DNA of 29,192 nt from Verrucomicrobiaceae bacterium UBA1938 (lineage in GTDB: Bacteria > Verrucomicrobiota > Verrucomicrobiia > Verrucomicrobiales > Verrucomicrobiaceae), in contig DDFC01000006.1 in NCBI GenBank assembly GCA_002336895.1, positions 1 to 29,192 of the forward strand, read 5' to 3'. The number at the start of each line of letters is the position of its first letter. The stretch's first letter is position 1. A program made the position numbers and the translations under genes. The notes beneath the pieces are model-generated. The model searched no databases and was not told the origin of the DNA. It was given only the letters and a program-made list of their open reading frames with translations. Below, in pieces: positions 1 through 6,740 of the stretch.

Positions 1-26
1 TGTAATGCTCCCCTCGAAGTTGGACA
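1..26. repeat. IS terminal inverted repeat, orfB end
   Basis: TGTAATGCTCCCC begins the window and the motif TTGGACA closes the repeat at 26. The same ATGCTCC and TGGACA blocks appear in inverted orientation at 1457-1487. The 5'-TG start fits IS3-family ends. Confidence 0.7.
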
Positions 27-40
27 AGAGCCATTGTTGT

Positions 41-907
41 TCAGGCGGCTTGTTGAAGGGTTTGGGTGCATAGGGTGAGATAGGTATGGCGTGGGGTGTT
101 GTACTTGAGGGCGGAGTGTGTGCGCTGTGTGTTGTAGTGTTCGATGTATCTGGCGATGACCGCCTTTGCGGCGGCGAGGTTGTCAAAGCGGTGCTGCCAG
201 GTGCATTCCTCTTTGAAGGTGCGGATGAAGCGCTCGCAGAGCCCGTTTTGCTCGGGTGTGTAAGGCGCGATGTATTCCTGTTTGAGACCGTAATCCCGGA
301 CCAGCGCGCGGTAGGCGCGCGAGCCGAAGACCAGGCCGTTGTCATGGCGCAGGGTGAGTCCTGCAGGAGCGCCACGGGTGGTGCCAAAGCGGTGCAGCAG
401 GGCCTCTTCCAGCGCACGTTCCGCTGTTTTGGCGCGTGCGGTGTGGGCCAGCTCCCAGCCGAGCACTTCGCGTGAGCAGCAGTCGATGACCGGCACAAAG
501 GCGCACCAGCCATCCTGACCGCAGTCCACCGAGGCGATGTCGGTGGCCCAGCGCTGGTTGGGGGCCGGGGCGATGGACTTGCGGTGCTCCACGCGCGGCG
601 TGCGTCCGATGCGCCGCTGGCGGCAGGTCCAGCGGTGCAGACGCATGATGCGGTGGATCTTCTTGCGGTTGACCACCATGCCCAGGCCCTTGGTGAGGCG
701 TGCGTGTGTCATGCGCACGCCATAGGTGGGATGGGCCTGGATGACAGCGCGCACGGCCTCCACGCACACCGGGTCGCAGTGTGGCTCGAGGTGGCGTGCA
801 TGCGGCTGGTAGTAGGTGGTGGAGCGGGCGACGCCGAGCAGGCGGCAGAGCACGCTGACAGGCACCTGGGATCCCTCTGCGATAAGTTGGTTGTGCATGG
901 CTACCAC
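41..907 (-). CDS. IS3-family transposase OrfB (DDE integrase)
   Basis: Catalytic half of the transposase, 288 codons from a GTG at 907 (an in-frame ATG follows at 898). An N-terminal HTH_21-like region (HPTYGVRMTHARL, residues 59-71) precedes the rve integrase core. The DDE triad is readable as D123 (RWATDI), D189 (RHDNGLVF) and E225 (PEQNGLCERF), with 35 residues between the last two as expected for IS3. The frame is open upstream through the A-rich slippery site in orfA, so the active protein is probably an OrfAB fusion made by -1 frameshifting, not a product started at the GTG. All catalytic residues are present and no stop interrupts it, so the element may be active. Confidence 0.92.
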   Translation of the reverse strand: MVAMHNQLIAEGSQVPVSVLCRLLGVARSTTYYQPHARHLEPHCDPVCVEAVRAVIQAHPTYGVRMTHARLTKGLGMVVNRKKIHRIMRLHRWTCRQRRIGRTPRVEHRKSIAPAPNQRWATDIASVDCGQDGWCAFVPVIDCCSREVLGWELAHTARAKTAERALEEALLHRFGTTRGAPAGLTLRHDNGLVFGSRAYRALVRDYGLKQEYIAPYTPEQNGLCERFIRTFKEECTWQHRFDNLAAAKAVIARYIEHYNTQRTHSALKYNTPRHTYLTLCTQTLQQAA

Positions 908-1266
908 GAGATCCCTTCCGGCAAGTCCTTGCCTTGATAGCGGTGAGCTTTTTTTAAAATGTCCACGTGCAGGGCAAGTTCACCGACCTTGGCCAGCAGG
1001 GTCTTCTCCCGTGCTTCGAACTGCTGGGCCAGATCGCGTGGATGGCTGCGCAGGGCTTCGGTGCCCTGGGTGATGAAGTCGTCTTTCCACTGCTCGATCT
1101 CAGCGAGGGTGAGCGCGTGCTGGCGTGCGACCTCGGCAACCGTCGTCTTGCCTTGGAGGATTTCGATGATCAGCGCGGCCTTGCGCTTGGCCGTCCAGCG
1201 CTGCGGACTTTCAGCATCGGCATCGAGTTCAGCGTGGGGCTGAGTATGGGGCTTGGATTTACTCAT
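901..1266 (-). CDS. IS3-family OrfA (HTH DNA-binding protein)
   Basis: A 121-residue OrfA. The ATG at 1266 is chosen because a GGAG lies about 9 bases upstream; the frame stays open to a further ATG at 1329, but that would begin inside the palindrome. Residues 24-62 (WTAKRKAALIIEILQG...VAEVARQHALTLAEIEQW) form the transposase_8-type helix-turn-helix that binds the terminal repeats. Residues 75-105 are heptad-like, fitting the leucine zipper used for dimerisation. Its stop (901-903) overlaps the start of orfB by one frame. OrfA alone usually acts as a regulator of transposition. Confidence 0.88.
   Translation of the reverse strand: MSKSKPHTQPHAELDADAESPQRWTAKRKAALIIEILQGKTTVAEVARQHALTLAEIEQWKDDFITQGTEALRSHPRDLAQQFEAREKTLLAKVGELALHVDILKKAHRYQGKDLPEGISW
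949..959 (-). promoter_or_regulatory. Programmed -1 frameshift site in the IS
   Basis: On the minus strand four T's run into seven A's and a G inside orfA (codons ATT TTA AAA AAA GCT). Both T TTA AAA and A AAA AAA fit the X XXY YYZ slippery pattern. A -1 slip here enters a frame open all the way into orfB, giving the OrfAB fusion transposase. No search for a stimulatory stem was possible. Confidence 0.7.
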
Positions 1267-1319
1267 GGCAGAAGTCTCCGGTGTGAGTGTGGGTGACAGC
1301 AAAGGGATGGGGGCGGCGA

Positions 1320-1410
1320 CCGTGAACATGCTCTGCTGCGGCTGCGCTGCGGTCTTGTCTCGCCAGGCTCGACAAGACCTTCGCCGCGCCTACGCAGAGC
1401 ATGTTCACGG
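1320..1410. repeat. 91-bp interrupted palindrome in the IS leader
   Basis: Outer arms 1320-1336 and 1394-1410 are perfect 17-bp inverted repeats (CCGTGAACATGCTCTGC). Inner arms 1351-1359 and 1371-1379 are perfect 9-bp repeats (GGTCTTGTC) around an 11-base loop. The stretch between them pairs only partly. It lies between the IS end and orfA, so the RNA would fold into a long cruciform-like hairpin before the transposase start. Confidence 0.8.
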
Positions 1411-1456
1411 GGTAGATGTGTCGCTGATCTTGGACCAGTTCGGAGAGCTTATCACC

Positions 1457-1487
1457 TGTCCAGTCAAAGAGGGGGACGGAGCATGTA
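1457..1487. repeat. IS terminal inverted repeat, orfA end
   Basis: Read on the minus strand this gives TACATGCTCC, a C-rich block and TGGACA, an imperfect counterpart of bases 1-26. The tip does not show a clean TG, so the border may be off by up to 3 bases. The blaI-like reading frame is homologous to its family up to codon 69 at 1486-1488, which supports a junction here. Confidence 0.65.
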
Positions 1488-1692
1488 CCGGCTGGTAGAT
1501 AAACTCCCGCCCCTCCTGCCGATGCTTCAACTGACCTTTCCCCTCCAGGATCGTCAGGATCGATCTCAGCGCCGCCCGCGTCGGCGCCTTCTCCATCCCC
1601 TCCAAAATCTGCGACAGCGTCGCCTCCCCCTGCGCAAACACCAGGTCCATCACCTCCCGCTCACGTCGGCTCAATTGGGCAATTTTCTTCAT
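1488..1692 (-). pseudogene. BlaI/MecI-family repressor, truncated by the IS
   Basis: From the ATG at 1692 the frame reads MKKIAQLSRREREVMDLVFA and continues as a BlaI/MecI (Penicillinase_R) winged-helix domain through residue 66 (EGREFIYQP). After V69 the frame enters the IS terminal repeat, adds 26 unrelated residues and stops at 1405. Full-length family members are about 120-130 residues, so the C-terminal dimerisation and protease-cleavage half is missing here; it should lie left of base 1 if the IS simply inserted. In known systems BlaI represses genes released by a BlaR1-type membrane protease. Two palindromes upstream look like its own operators. Confidence 0.8.
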
Positions 1693-1693
1693 A

Positions 1694-1709
1694 GGTTGAA
1701 ATTTCAACC
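1694..1709. promoter_or_regulatory. Putative BlaI-type operator, proximal
   Basis: GGTTGAAATTTCAACC is a perfect 16-base palindrome ending one base before the blaI-like ATG. A symmetric site at this position suits autorepression by a homodimeric winged-helix protein. The core TTGAAATTTCAA recurs, slightly changed, at 1732-1757. Confidence 0.6.
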
Positions 1710-1731
1710 CATCTTGGCCCAAGAGTTAATT

Positions 1732-1757
1732 CCAAAGATTGAATTTTCAGTCTTTGG
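1732..1757. promoter_or_regulatory. Putative BlaI-type operator, distal
   Basis: A 26-base palindrome with 12-base arms (CCAAAGATTGAA against CCAAAGACTGAA, one mismatch) and a 2-base centre. Its core TTGAATTTTCAG resembles the proximal site. The centres of the two sites are 43 bases apart, close to four helical turns, which would suit cooperative binding on one DNA face. Confidence 0.5.
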
Positions 1758-1826
1758 GGTAAATGAGCTGTTTGATGAAAATCGTCAACAACAGGCCGAT
1801 ATCTTAATCATCCGTCAATTTTATGA

Positions 1827-2864
1827 CTAAACTCCGCAAAATGTCTTCAGAGCATCTAATCGGCGCTGCCGTTGTCCCTTATCTTTGGTTCTGGCGCTCA
1901 TTGATGCTCTATAATTAGAGACAGATTCATTGGCTTGTTTAGATCTCAGCGAAGCGAAAAATTCACGAAGCTTGTCGGACACCTGATTAGGTTTGATGTT
2001 CGACGAAACGCAATGTTGTGCAAAGCACCACAAGCCGTACAGATGGCTAGGCCCTCTGATTTTGAAGCCATCAAAATCCAAGTTAAGATCATCTAAAAAT
2101 TTAGTGATTACATCAAACAGGAGGCTTTTTTGTGAAAAGAAGTCGGAATTTTTTGTGCAATATAATTCATAAAGTGAATCTATTTCAGTAGCATTCGCGT
2201 GTTGAGGGCCGTCTTCTAACAACACAAATAATGCTTCAGCAATGAACTCACGATCTTCCATTCGTGACAAATCAAGCGTTGCAAGGCGAGTTTTCCAAAA
2301 TGGGAGCTTGGCCTTTTCATCGACGAGTTTGCTGAATGCTGCGTTGTGAAACTGTGCATTCCGAAGCTCCTGCCCAGTAAGAGGTTCGCCATTGCGGTTT
2401 AAGCGATCAAAAATATCGTCGATCAACTTTTTTGAGTCAGTGTCAATGTACTCGATTGGCAGCGAATAACGCCAAAAATGTATTTTATACTCTGTGAGAT
2501 CAGGGCTGTCGAGGTCGTCGAAATATTTCCCGGCAATCTCGTCCCCTTCAGAGCCTTCATCTGCCAGTTCTGAACTGCAGGCTATCTCCCCTTTTATAAA
2601 CTTTACTATTGCTGTAAGTCGTTGCTTGCCATCAATGAGTTCATAAGTGGTCTTGCCTGAAGTGTTATCAATTTTTTGTTGTAGGAAGACAGGGGGTATT
2701 GGGAAGTTGCGTAAGATGCTATCGATAAAAAAAGACTGTTTTTCTTCTGTCCAGACGCTCTGCCTCTGATAGGGCGGGTTAAAATCGTATTTATTTAGGA
2801 GAAAATTCTCCCAAAAGTTCGCAATCGTGATTGTGTTTGTATCTCTTCTGAGCCTGGGTTTCAT
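1827..2864 (-). CDS. DUF262 domain protein (GmrS/ParB-like fold)
   Basis: A 345-residue protein with an N-terminal DUF262 domain. Visible family motifs are PYQRQSVW (31-38), IDGKQRLTAI (77-86, a variant of the family's DGQQR motif) and FDRLNRNGEPLTGQELRNA (152-170). The C-terminal part (about 200-345) is helical-looking, ends in a basic RTKDKGQRQRR stretch, and has no HNH/DUF1524 motif, so this is not a full GmrSD, BrxU or SspE nuclease. DUF262 domains in those defence proteins bind or hydrolyse nucleotides. Its ATG overlaps the stop of the upstream SIR2-like gene (ATGA), so the two are translationally coupled. The gene is much AT-richer than its neighbours, which suggests transfer. I infer a sensing or regulatory role for the SIR2 partner. 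Confidence 0.85.
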   Translation of the reverse strand: MKPRLRRDTNTITIANFWENFLLNKYDFNPPYQRQSVWTEEKQSFFIDSILRNFPIPPVFLQQKIDNTSGKTTYELIDGKQRLTAIVKFIKGEIACSSELADEGSEGDEIAGKYFDDLDSPDLTEYKIHFWRYSLPIEYIDTDSKKLIDDIFDRLNRNGEPLTGQELRNAQFHNAAFSKLVDEKAKLPFWKTRLATLDLSRMEDREFIAEALFVLLEDGPQHANATEIDSLYELYCTKNSDFFSQKSLLFDVITKFLDDLNLDFDGFKIRGPSHLYGLWCFAQHCVSSNIKPNQVSDKLREFFASLRSKQANESVSNYRASMSARTKDKGQRQRRLDALKTFCGV

Positions 2865-3910
2865 TGGAGTATCTTGCTGAGAATAGTGTTGGAAGAATAG
2901 CAGATAAAGCGATCAAATATACTGGTGATCACAGCAGTGAGGGTTCTACTGGGGTGAGGATTAATCATTTTGATGTTAATTGCAGCAGAGCAGGAATTTA
3001 AAAGTGCATCAAGTTCTGCCCGATCAACGTGCCAATACGACAGGCCGCAGATTATCATGTCGTCGGTTTCCGTTAGGGATGAGGCAACGTTTCGGCAATG
3101 CGTCTGAATCTCGCCAGCCCAAGTTTGATTCAATCTACGTGCCTCACCTGCTGGAGGGATCAGAGGTGTAACAAGATAATTTTCGTCAAGATCATTGTAT
3201 GAAACATTGAAGTCTGTGATCTTGCCATCGACCAGATTTTTGTCGTAATTTATGGTGAAAGATTTCTTGTCGAGTTTTTGTGTGTGACAAAAAGAGATTG
3301 ATCCGTGAGGCTTAGATATAGAGATAACTATTGGAGACGTCGATGCACTTGATTGCATTGGCGCGACCTCGAATGGAATGGATTCTTGAGCGAGAAGTCG
3401 TTCCAGCCAAGGATCATAGTTAAACGTAATAATTTCGATTTTCCGATATTGCCCACTTAAGCTGACTCGTTTGAGGAATTCAAACCATGGCCATGTCGTA
3501 GCGTTCACCAGCTTTGGGGCGACGATCGAGTCGTAATGAACAAAAAGATGCTTCAAATAGAGCGATAGCTCTTTAAATGCATTTAGATATATCTCATTAG
3601 GAGCTCGATTAGAGGACTGTGCCGTATTGCGCTTTTGAGGGTCTTTTGATGCGAATGCATTTGCACAAGTAATTATGTCCTCAATCAAGGCAAGGCACTC
3701 AACAGCTTCCATGTGTGGCCTAGCTCCTAAATTCCAAAGATTAGGACAGTGCTTAAAGGATAGAAAGCCAGGCTCATTAGTTGCGGGCCAGGGTACTTCG
3801 GCTCCGTAGCGAAATAGGTTTGTGACATCAACCAACTCTCGCAATCCGAGGTGCGACAGAAGATCAATGGTCAAGCCATTTCCAAATATGAGACATAATG
3901 TTTTGCTCAT
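2861..3910 (-). CDS. SIR2-like NAD-binding protein
   Basis: A 349-residue protein with the divergent SIR2 fold used in bacterial antiphage NADases. The N-terminus reads LIFGNGLT (7-14), the nucleotide-binding loop. TFNYD (162-166) supplies the conserved Asn164, and KPHGSISF (200-207) contains His202 where sirtuins keep their catalytic histidine. VTPLIPPAG (247-255) and ICGLSYWHVDRAEL (287-300) match the late NAD-pocket strand. It lacks the four zinc cysteines of deacetylase sirtuins, which argues against a classical deacetylase. No transmembrane segment is seen. It is the first gene of an AT-rich pair with the DUF262 gene. The likely role is NAD depletion on phage infection; this is inference from related systems (ThsA, DSR, SIR2-Argonaute). 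Confidence 0.82.
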   Translation of the reverse strand: MSKTLCLIFGNGLTIDLLSHLGLRELVDVTNLFRYGAEVPWPATNEPGFLSFKHCPNLWNLGARPHMEAVECLALIEDIITCANAFASKDPQKRNTAQSSNRAPNEIYLNAFKELSLYLKHLFVHYDSIVAPKLVNATTWPWFEFLKRVSLSGQYRKIEIITFNYDPWLERLLAQESIPFEVAPMQSSASTSPIVISISKPHGSISFCHTQKLDKKSFTINYDKNLVDGKITDFNVSYNDLDENYLVTPLIPPAGEARRLNQTWAGEIQTHCRNVASSLTETDDMIICGLSYWHVDRAELDALLNSCSAAINIKMINPHPSRTLTAVITSIFDRFICYSSNTILSKILQ

Positions 3911-3984
3911 TTGTGCAACTTTTTATGACTTCGTATAAGCTTAACCACTATTTACACTAGTTTCTTAGGCTTTTCAAAGTGTGC

Positions 3985-5154
3985 TCACCACGCCGCCACC
4001 ACCTCATACGCATACCCGCGCAAATACTCCGTCTCCGGAATCGTCGCCAGAATCGGATGATCCGGCCGCTGCGTGTACGTCGTCACGCGGCGCAGCGTCT
4101 TCTTCGCATCCACCGCCGCATCCGTGATGCTGCTATGAAACTCGCTCGCGCTCACATGATGCGAGCACGTGAACGTCGCAAAGATCCCGCCCGGCTCCAG
4201 CATCTTCATCGCCCGCAGGTGGATCTCCTTGTACCCACGTAGTGCATCGCGCACCGAACTCTTCGTCTTGGTGAACGACGGTGGGTCCAGGATGATCAGA
4301 TCATACTTCGCCCCCGCCGCCTCGCTACGCTTCAGGAAATCAAAGCAGTTCTCCGCGATGCACTCGATCTTCGCACCCGCGATCGCCGCATTCTTTTTCG
4401 CCACCTCCGTCGCCGGTTCGCTGATGTCCACCGCCGTCACCTCGCTCGCACCCGCCAGCGCACACGCCTGAGCAAACCCGCCCTGATTCGAGAAACAGTC
4501 CAGCACACGTCGGCCCTTCGCCAGTCGGGAGACAAGCTGGTAGTTGTCCAGCTGATCCAGATACAGCCCCGTCTTCTGCCCCTCGATCAGATCCGCATGA
4601 AACGCGCTGCCCTGAGACCGCACCACAAATGGCTCCGGCGTCTCCCCGCTGATCACGCCTTTGACCAGCTCCATTCCCTCCGCCTTGCGCACCGCCACCT
4701 CATTGCGCTCCACGATCCCGCGCGGCTTCAGCACGTCATTCAGCGCCTGCACGATCAGCTCCTTCCGTTGATCCATCGCCAGCGTCAGCGTCTGCAGCAC
4801 CAGAAAATCCCCGTAGCGATCCACGATCACCCCCGGCAGCCCGTCCGACTCGCTCCACACCAGGCGGCACAGCTTCAGGTCCACCCCCGACTCCTCACGC
4901 ACCTTCACCGCCCGCTGAATCCGCCGCGTAAAAAAGTCCAGGTCCAAATCCTGCCGCCGATACGAAAACAGCCGCGCCGAAATCTGCGACTGCGGATTAT
5001 AGATCGCACTCCCCAGCGGCTTCCCCCTCACATCCTGCAGATGCACCACATCCCCAGGCTTCGGATCCCCCAGTCGCTTTTGAATCTCCGTCGCATACAC
5101 CCAAAGGTGACCGTGAAAAAGACGCGCACGTGGCTGAACAGTAAGAGTAGGCAT
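3985..5154 (-). CDS. rlmI: RlmI-type 23S rRNA (cytosine-5) methyltransferase
   Basis: A class I SAM-dependent methyltransferase of the RlmI/YccW type, 389 residues, the usual family length. An N-terminal PUA RNA-binding domain (about 1-75) is followed by the EEHEE-type linker and a Rossmann core. EGQKTGLYLDQ (191-201) is the RlmI/RlmK signature. VLDCFSNQGGFA (217-228) is the SAM loop, and DPPSF (290-294) with TCSHHVS (329-335) are catalytic-site motifs. E. coli RlmI makes m5C1962 in 23S rRNA; the same substrate is likely but not proven. The start has no clear Shine-Dalgarno. It stands alone, separated from the next gene upstream by a repeat element. Confidence 0.88.
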   Translation of the reverse strand: MPTLTVQPRARLFHGHLWVYATEIQKRLGDPKPGDVVHLQDVRGKPLGSAIYNPQSQISARLFSYRRQDLDLDFFTRRIQRAVKVREESGVDLKLCRLVWSESDGLPGVIVDRYGDFLVLQTLTLAMDQRKELIVQALNDVLKPRGIVERNEVAVRKAEGMELVKGVISGETPEPFVVRSQGSAFHADLIEGQKTGLYLDQLDNYQLVSRLAKGRRVLDCFSNQGGFAQACALAGASEVTAVDISEPATEVAKKNAAIAGAKIECIAENCFDFLKRSEAAGAKYDLIILDPPSFTKTKSSVRDALRGYKEIHLRAMKMLEPGGIFATFTCSHHVSASEFHSSITDAAVDAKKTLRRVTTYTQRPDHPILATIPETEYLRGYAYEVVAAW

Positions 5155-5211
5155 GGTTGTCGGGAAGGGGAATGGTTGTTAAACAGGTCTGAGGCGAGAT
5201 GTTAGAGCGAT

Positions 5212-5358
5212 TCGAGCAAATGACGAATGAGTAAATCCGAATGTCGAAATAATGACCAAGCTCAAAGGACAAAGTTCGCTCTGTCGAATGCCTTGTTTCG
5301 TCATTTGGCATTAGGCCTTATTTAGTCATTCGGGCTTACTCATTCGTCATTGTTCGAG
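5212..5358. repeat. MITE-like 147-bp imperfect inverted repeat
   Basis: Terminal arms 5212-5234 and 5337-5358 share TGACGAATGAGTAA and flanking bases in inverted orientation. The similarity continues inward (CCGAATG, AAATAA), so nearly the whole segment could fold on itself. No gene lies inside. The right arm runs into the 3' end of the zinc alcohol dehydrogenase gene and supplies its stop codon. It looks like a non-autonomous palindromic element; I could not check copy number. Confidence 0.65.
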
Positions 5359-6339
5359 GCCTACAACAGCTTTGATGACACGCGAATCAGGAAGAAGCCA
5401 CTCCTCCATCTTCCCCGGCAGCTCCTCAAAAACACACCGGTGGCTGATCCACGGCCTCGTATCAATCTGCCCGCTTTGAATCATTCCCAGAATCCTCGGG
5501 AAATCCGCCGCCACCGCATTCCGGCTCGCCAGCAGCGTCAGCTCCCTCCGGTGAAACAGCGGATCATCAATCGCCACCGGCTCCTTCGTGATCCCCACAT
5601 ACACGATCCTCCCGGTAAAACGCGCAAACCTCAGCGCACCCGCCATCGACCCCGCGTGGCCCGTCGCATCAAACACCACCCGAAACGCCCCCTCATCCGC
5701 CAGCGCCTCCACCACCCGCACACCCGCGTAGTTCGTCATCACAAACTCCCGCCGCGCCGCATTCAGCTCCAGCACGGTGATGTCCGCGCCCGCCGCCCGT
5801 GCAAACTCCAGCACCGTCAGCCCGATGGGCCCCGCGCCAATGATCAGCACCTCATCACCTGCAGCCACCTGCGCCCGGTTCACCGCATGGCAGCCGATCG
5901 CCAGCGTCTCCACCAGCGCCAGCTGCTCAAAGCCCAGCGCATTGCACGCATGCAGTTTGTGCGCCGGCAGCACCATCCGCTCCCGCATCCCGCCATCGCA
6001 ATGCACCCCCAGCACCTGCAGCGTTTCACAGCAGTTAGTGCTCCCGCGTTGGCATGAATGGCACGTCCCGCAGTTCAGGTACGGCTCTACCGAGCACCGA
6101 TCCCCCGCATTCACATTCGTCACCCCCGCGCCCACCGCCAGCACCTCCACCCCCAGCTCATGTCCGAGAATCCGTGGAAACTCAATGAATGGCATCTTCC
6201 CCAGATACCCGCTGAAATCCGTCCCGCAGATTCCAATCGCCCTGATCGTCACCAGCGCCTCCCCCGGCCCCGGCTCCGCAGCCTCCGGCAGCGTCGTCCA
6301 TTCAAAAGTCCTGGCAGCAGTCAGTGTGAGAGCATTCAT
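5347..6339 (-). CDS. Zinc-dependent alcohol/polyol dehydrogenase (MDR family)
   Basis: A medium-chain NAD(P)-dependent dehydrogenase of 330 residues from the ATG at 6339 (the frame extends 20 codons further to a TTG, but homology starts at MNALTLTAAR). The catalytic zinc ligands are visible in GICGTD (Cys38), GHE (His60, Glu61) and Glu144. The structural zinc has four cysteines at 90, 93, 96 and 104. The Rossmann loop is GAGPIG (168-173). The layout fits the sorbitol/threonine/idonate dehydrogenase branch, probably for a sugar or polyol, but the substrate cannot be read from sequence. The last residues and the stop come from the adjacent repeat element. Confidence 0.87.
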   Translation of the reverse strand: MNALTLTAARTFEWTTLPEAAEPGPGEALVTIRAIGICGTDFSGYLGKMPFIEFPRILGHELGVEVLAVGAGVTNVNAGDRCSVEPYLNCGTCHSCQRGSTNCCETLQVLGVHCDGGMRERMVLPAHKLHACNALGFEQLALVETLAIGCHAVNRAQVAAGDEVLIIGAGPIGLTVLEFARAAGADITVLELNAARREFVMTNYAGVRVVEALADEGAFRVVFDATGHAGSMAGALRFARFTGRIVYVGITKEPVAIDDPLFHRRELTLLASRNAVAADFPRILGMIQSGQIDTRPWISHRCVFEELPGKMEEWLLPDSRVIKAVVGLEQ

Positions 6340-6382
6340 AAAAGAGGTAAAAAGACAACAGACTAAACGAGCTGCAACTTCG

Positions 6383-6460
6383 CTCCGCAACAACTCCAAA
6401 ATCGTCCTCGTCCTCCTACTCGAACTCGTCCTCGATCAAAATCACTCCGCAACTCCAAAA
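6383..6460. repeat. Direct repeat around a CTCGTCCTC-rich tract
   Basis: CTCCGCAACAACTCCAAAA (6383-6401) recurs as CTCCGCAACTCCAAAA (6445-6460). Between them is a low-complexity run of CTCGTCCTC and CTCGAAC-type units. It lies in the 5' flank of the dehydrogenase gene. The form suggests a small insertion or slippage product. Confidence 0.6.
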
Positions 6461-6510
6461 CCTCTATGTCCACACAGCGCTGCCAAATCCACCTCTCTTC
6501 GCTCGTAGTT

Positions 6511-6524
6511 CGGGCTTCAGCCCG
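6511..6524. repeat. Short palindromic repeat CGGGCTTCAGCCCG
   Basis: A 6-bp stem with a 2-base centre. It shares the GGCTTYAGCC core with the repeat at 6613-6626, suggesting one dispersed repeat family. It has no T-run, so it is not a clear terminator. Confidence 0.55.
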
Positions 6525-6612
6525 TTCTGAAAGTGCCCGCATCATCTTGCCTGAAAGCTCATTCTTCATGCACGACAGACCTACCGCTCCACCCTAGGCA
6601 CGTATTGTAGTA

Positions 6613-6626
6613 CCGGCTTTAGCCGG
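6613..6626. repeat. Short palindromic repeat CCGGCTTTAGCCGG
   Basis: A 6-bp stem around TT, a sister of the repeat at 6511-6524. It lies about 115 bases past the stop of the transpeptidase gene and could act as an mRNA 3' end structure for the envelope operon. Confidence 0.55.
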
Positions 6627-6740
6627 AATCCGGCCCCATCGCAAACAGACTTCAAACACCTGCGTCCCCCCCATTTCCACAAAAACTTCCGCATCCTCTG
6701 CTCCTTCGCCCCACTGCGGCAAAACAAACGTCCCTGCAGC

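Larger units (their letters stand above)
1..1487 (-). mobile_element. IS3-family insertion sequence
   Basis: A complete-looking IS3-family element. It carries orfA (HTH plus zipper) and orfB (DDE integrase) in the usual overlapping, -1 shifted arrangement. The end beyond orfB begins at base 1 with TGTAATGCTCC and resembles IS150-type ends. A matching but imperfect inverted end (ATGCTCC, then a C-rich stretch, then TGGACA) lies at 1457-1487. The exact tip on the right is uncertain by about 3 bases, and no target-site duplication can be tested because the window begins at the left tip. The leader between the right end and orfA is about 220 bases, longer than usual, because it holds a large palindrome (1320-1410). 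The element has inserted into a blaI-like gene. IS3 family is firm; the subgroup is not. Confidence 0.85.
6400..6740. other. Intergenic stretch of repeats, no gene seen
   Basis: Between the dehydrogenase start and the transpeptidase stop I see no credible gene. Short open frames here have no recognisable family and overlap repeats. The stretch holds part of the direct-repeat block and two small hairpins (6511-6524 and 6613-6626). It should contain the dehydrogenase promoter, but no convincing -35/-10 pair stands out. Confidence 0.6.

Noticed and set aside
1827..3910. Reading the SIR2/DUF262 pair as a GmrSD or Thoeris system
   Set aside because: There is no DUF1524 nuclease half as in GmrSD and no TIR protein as in Thoeris. 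Only the domain families are shared.
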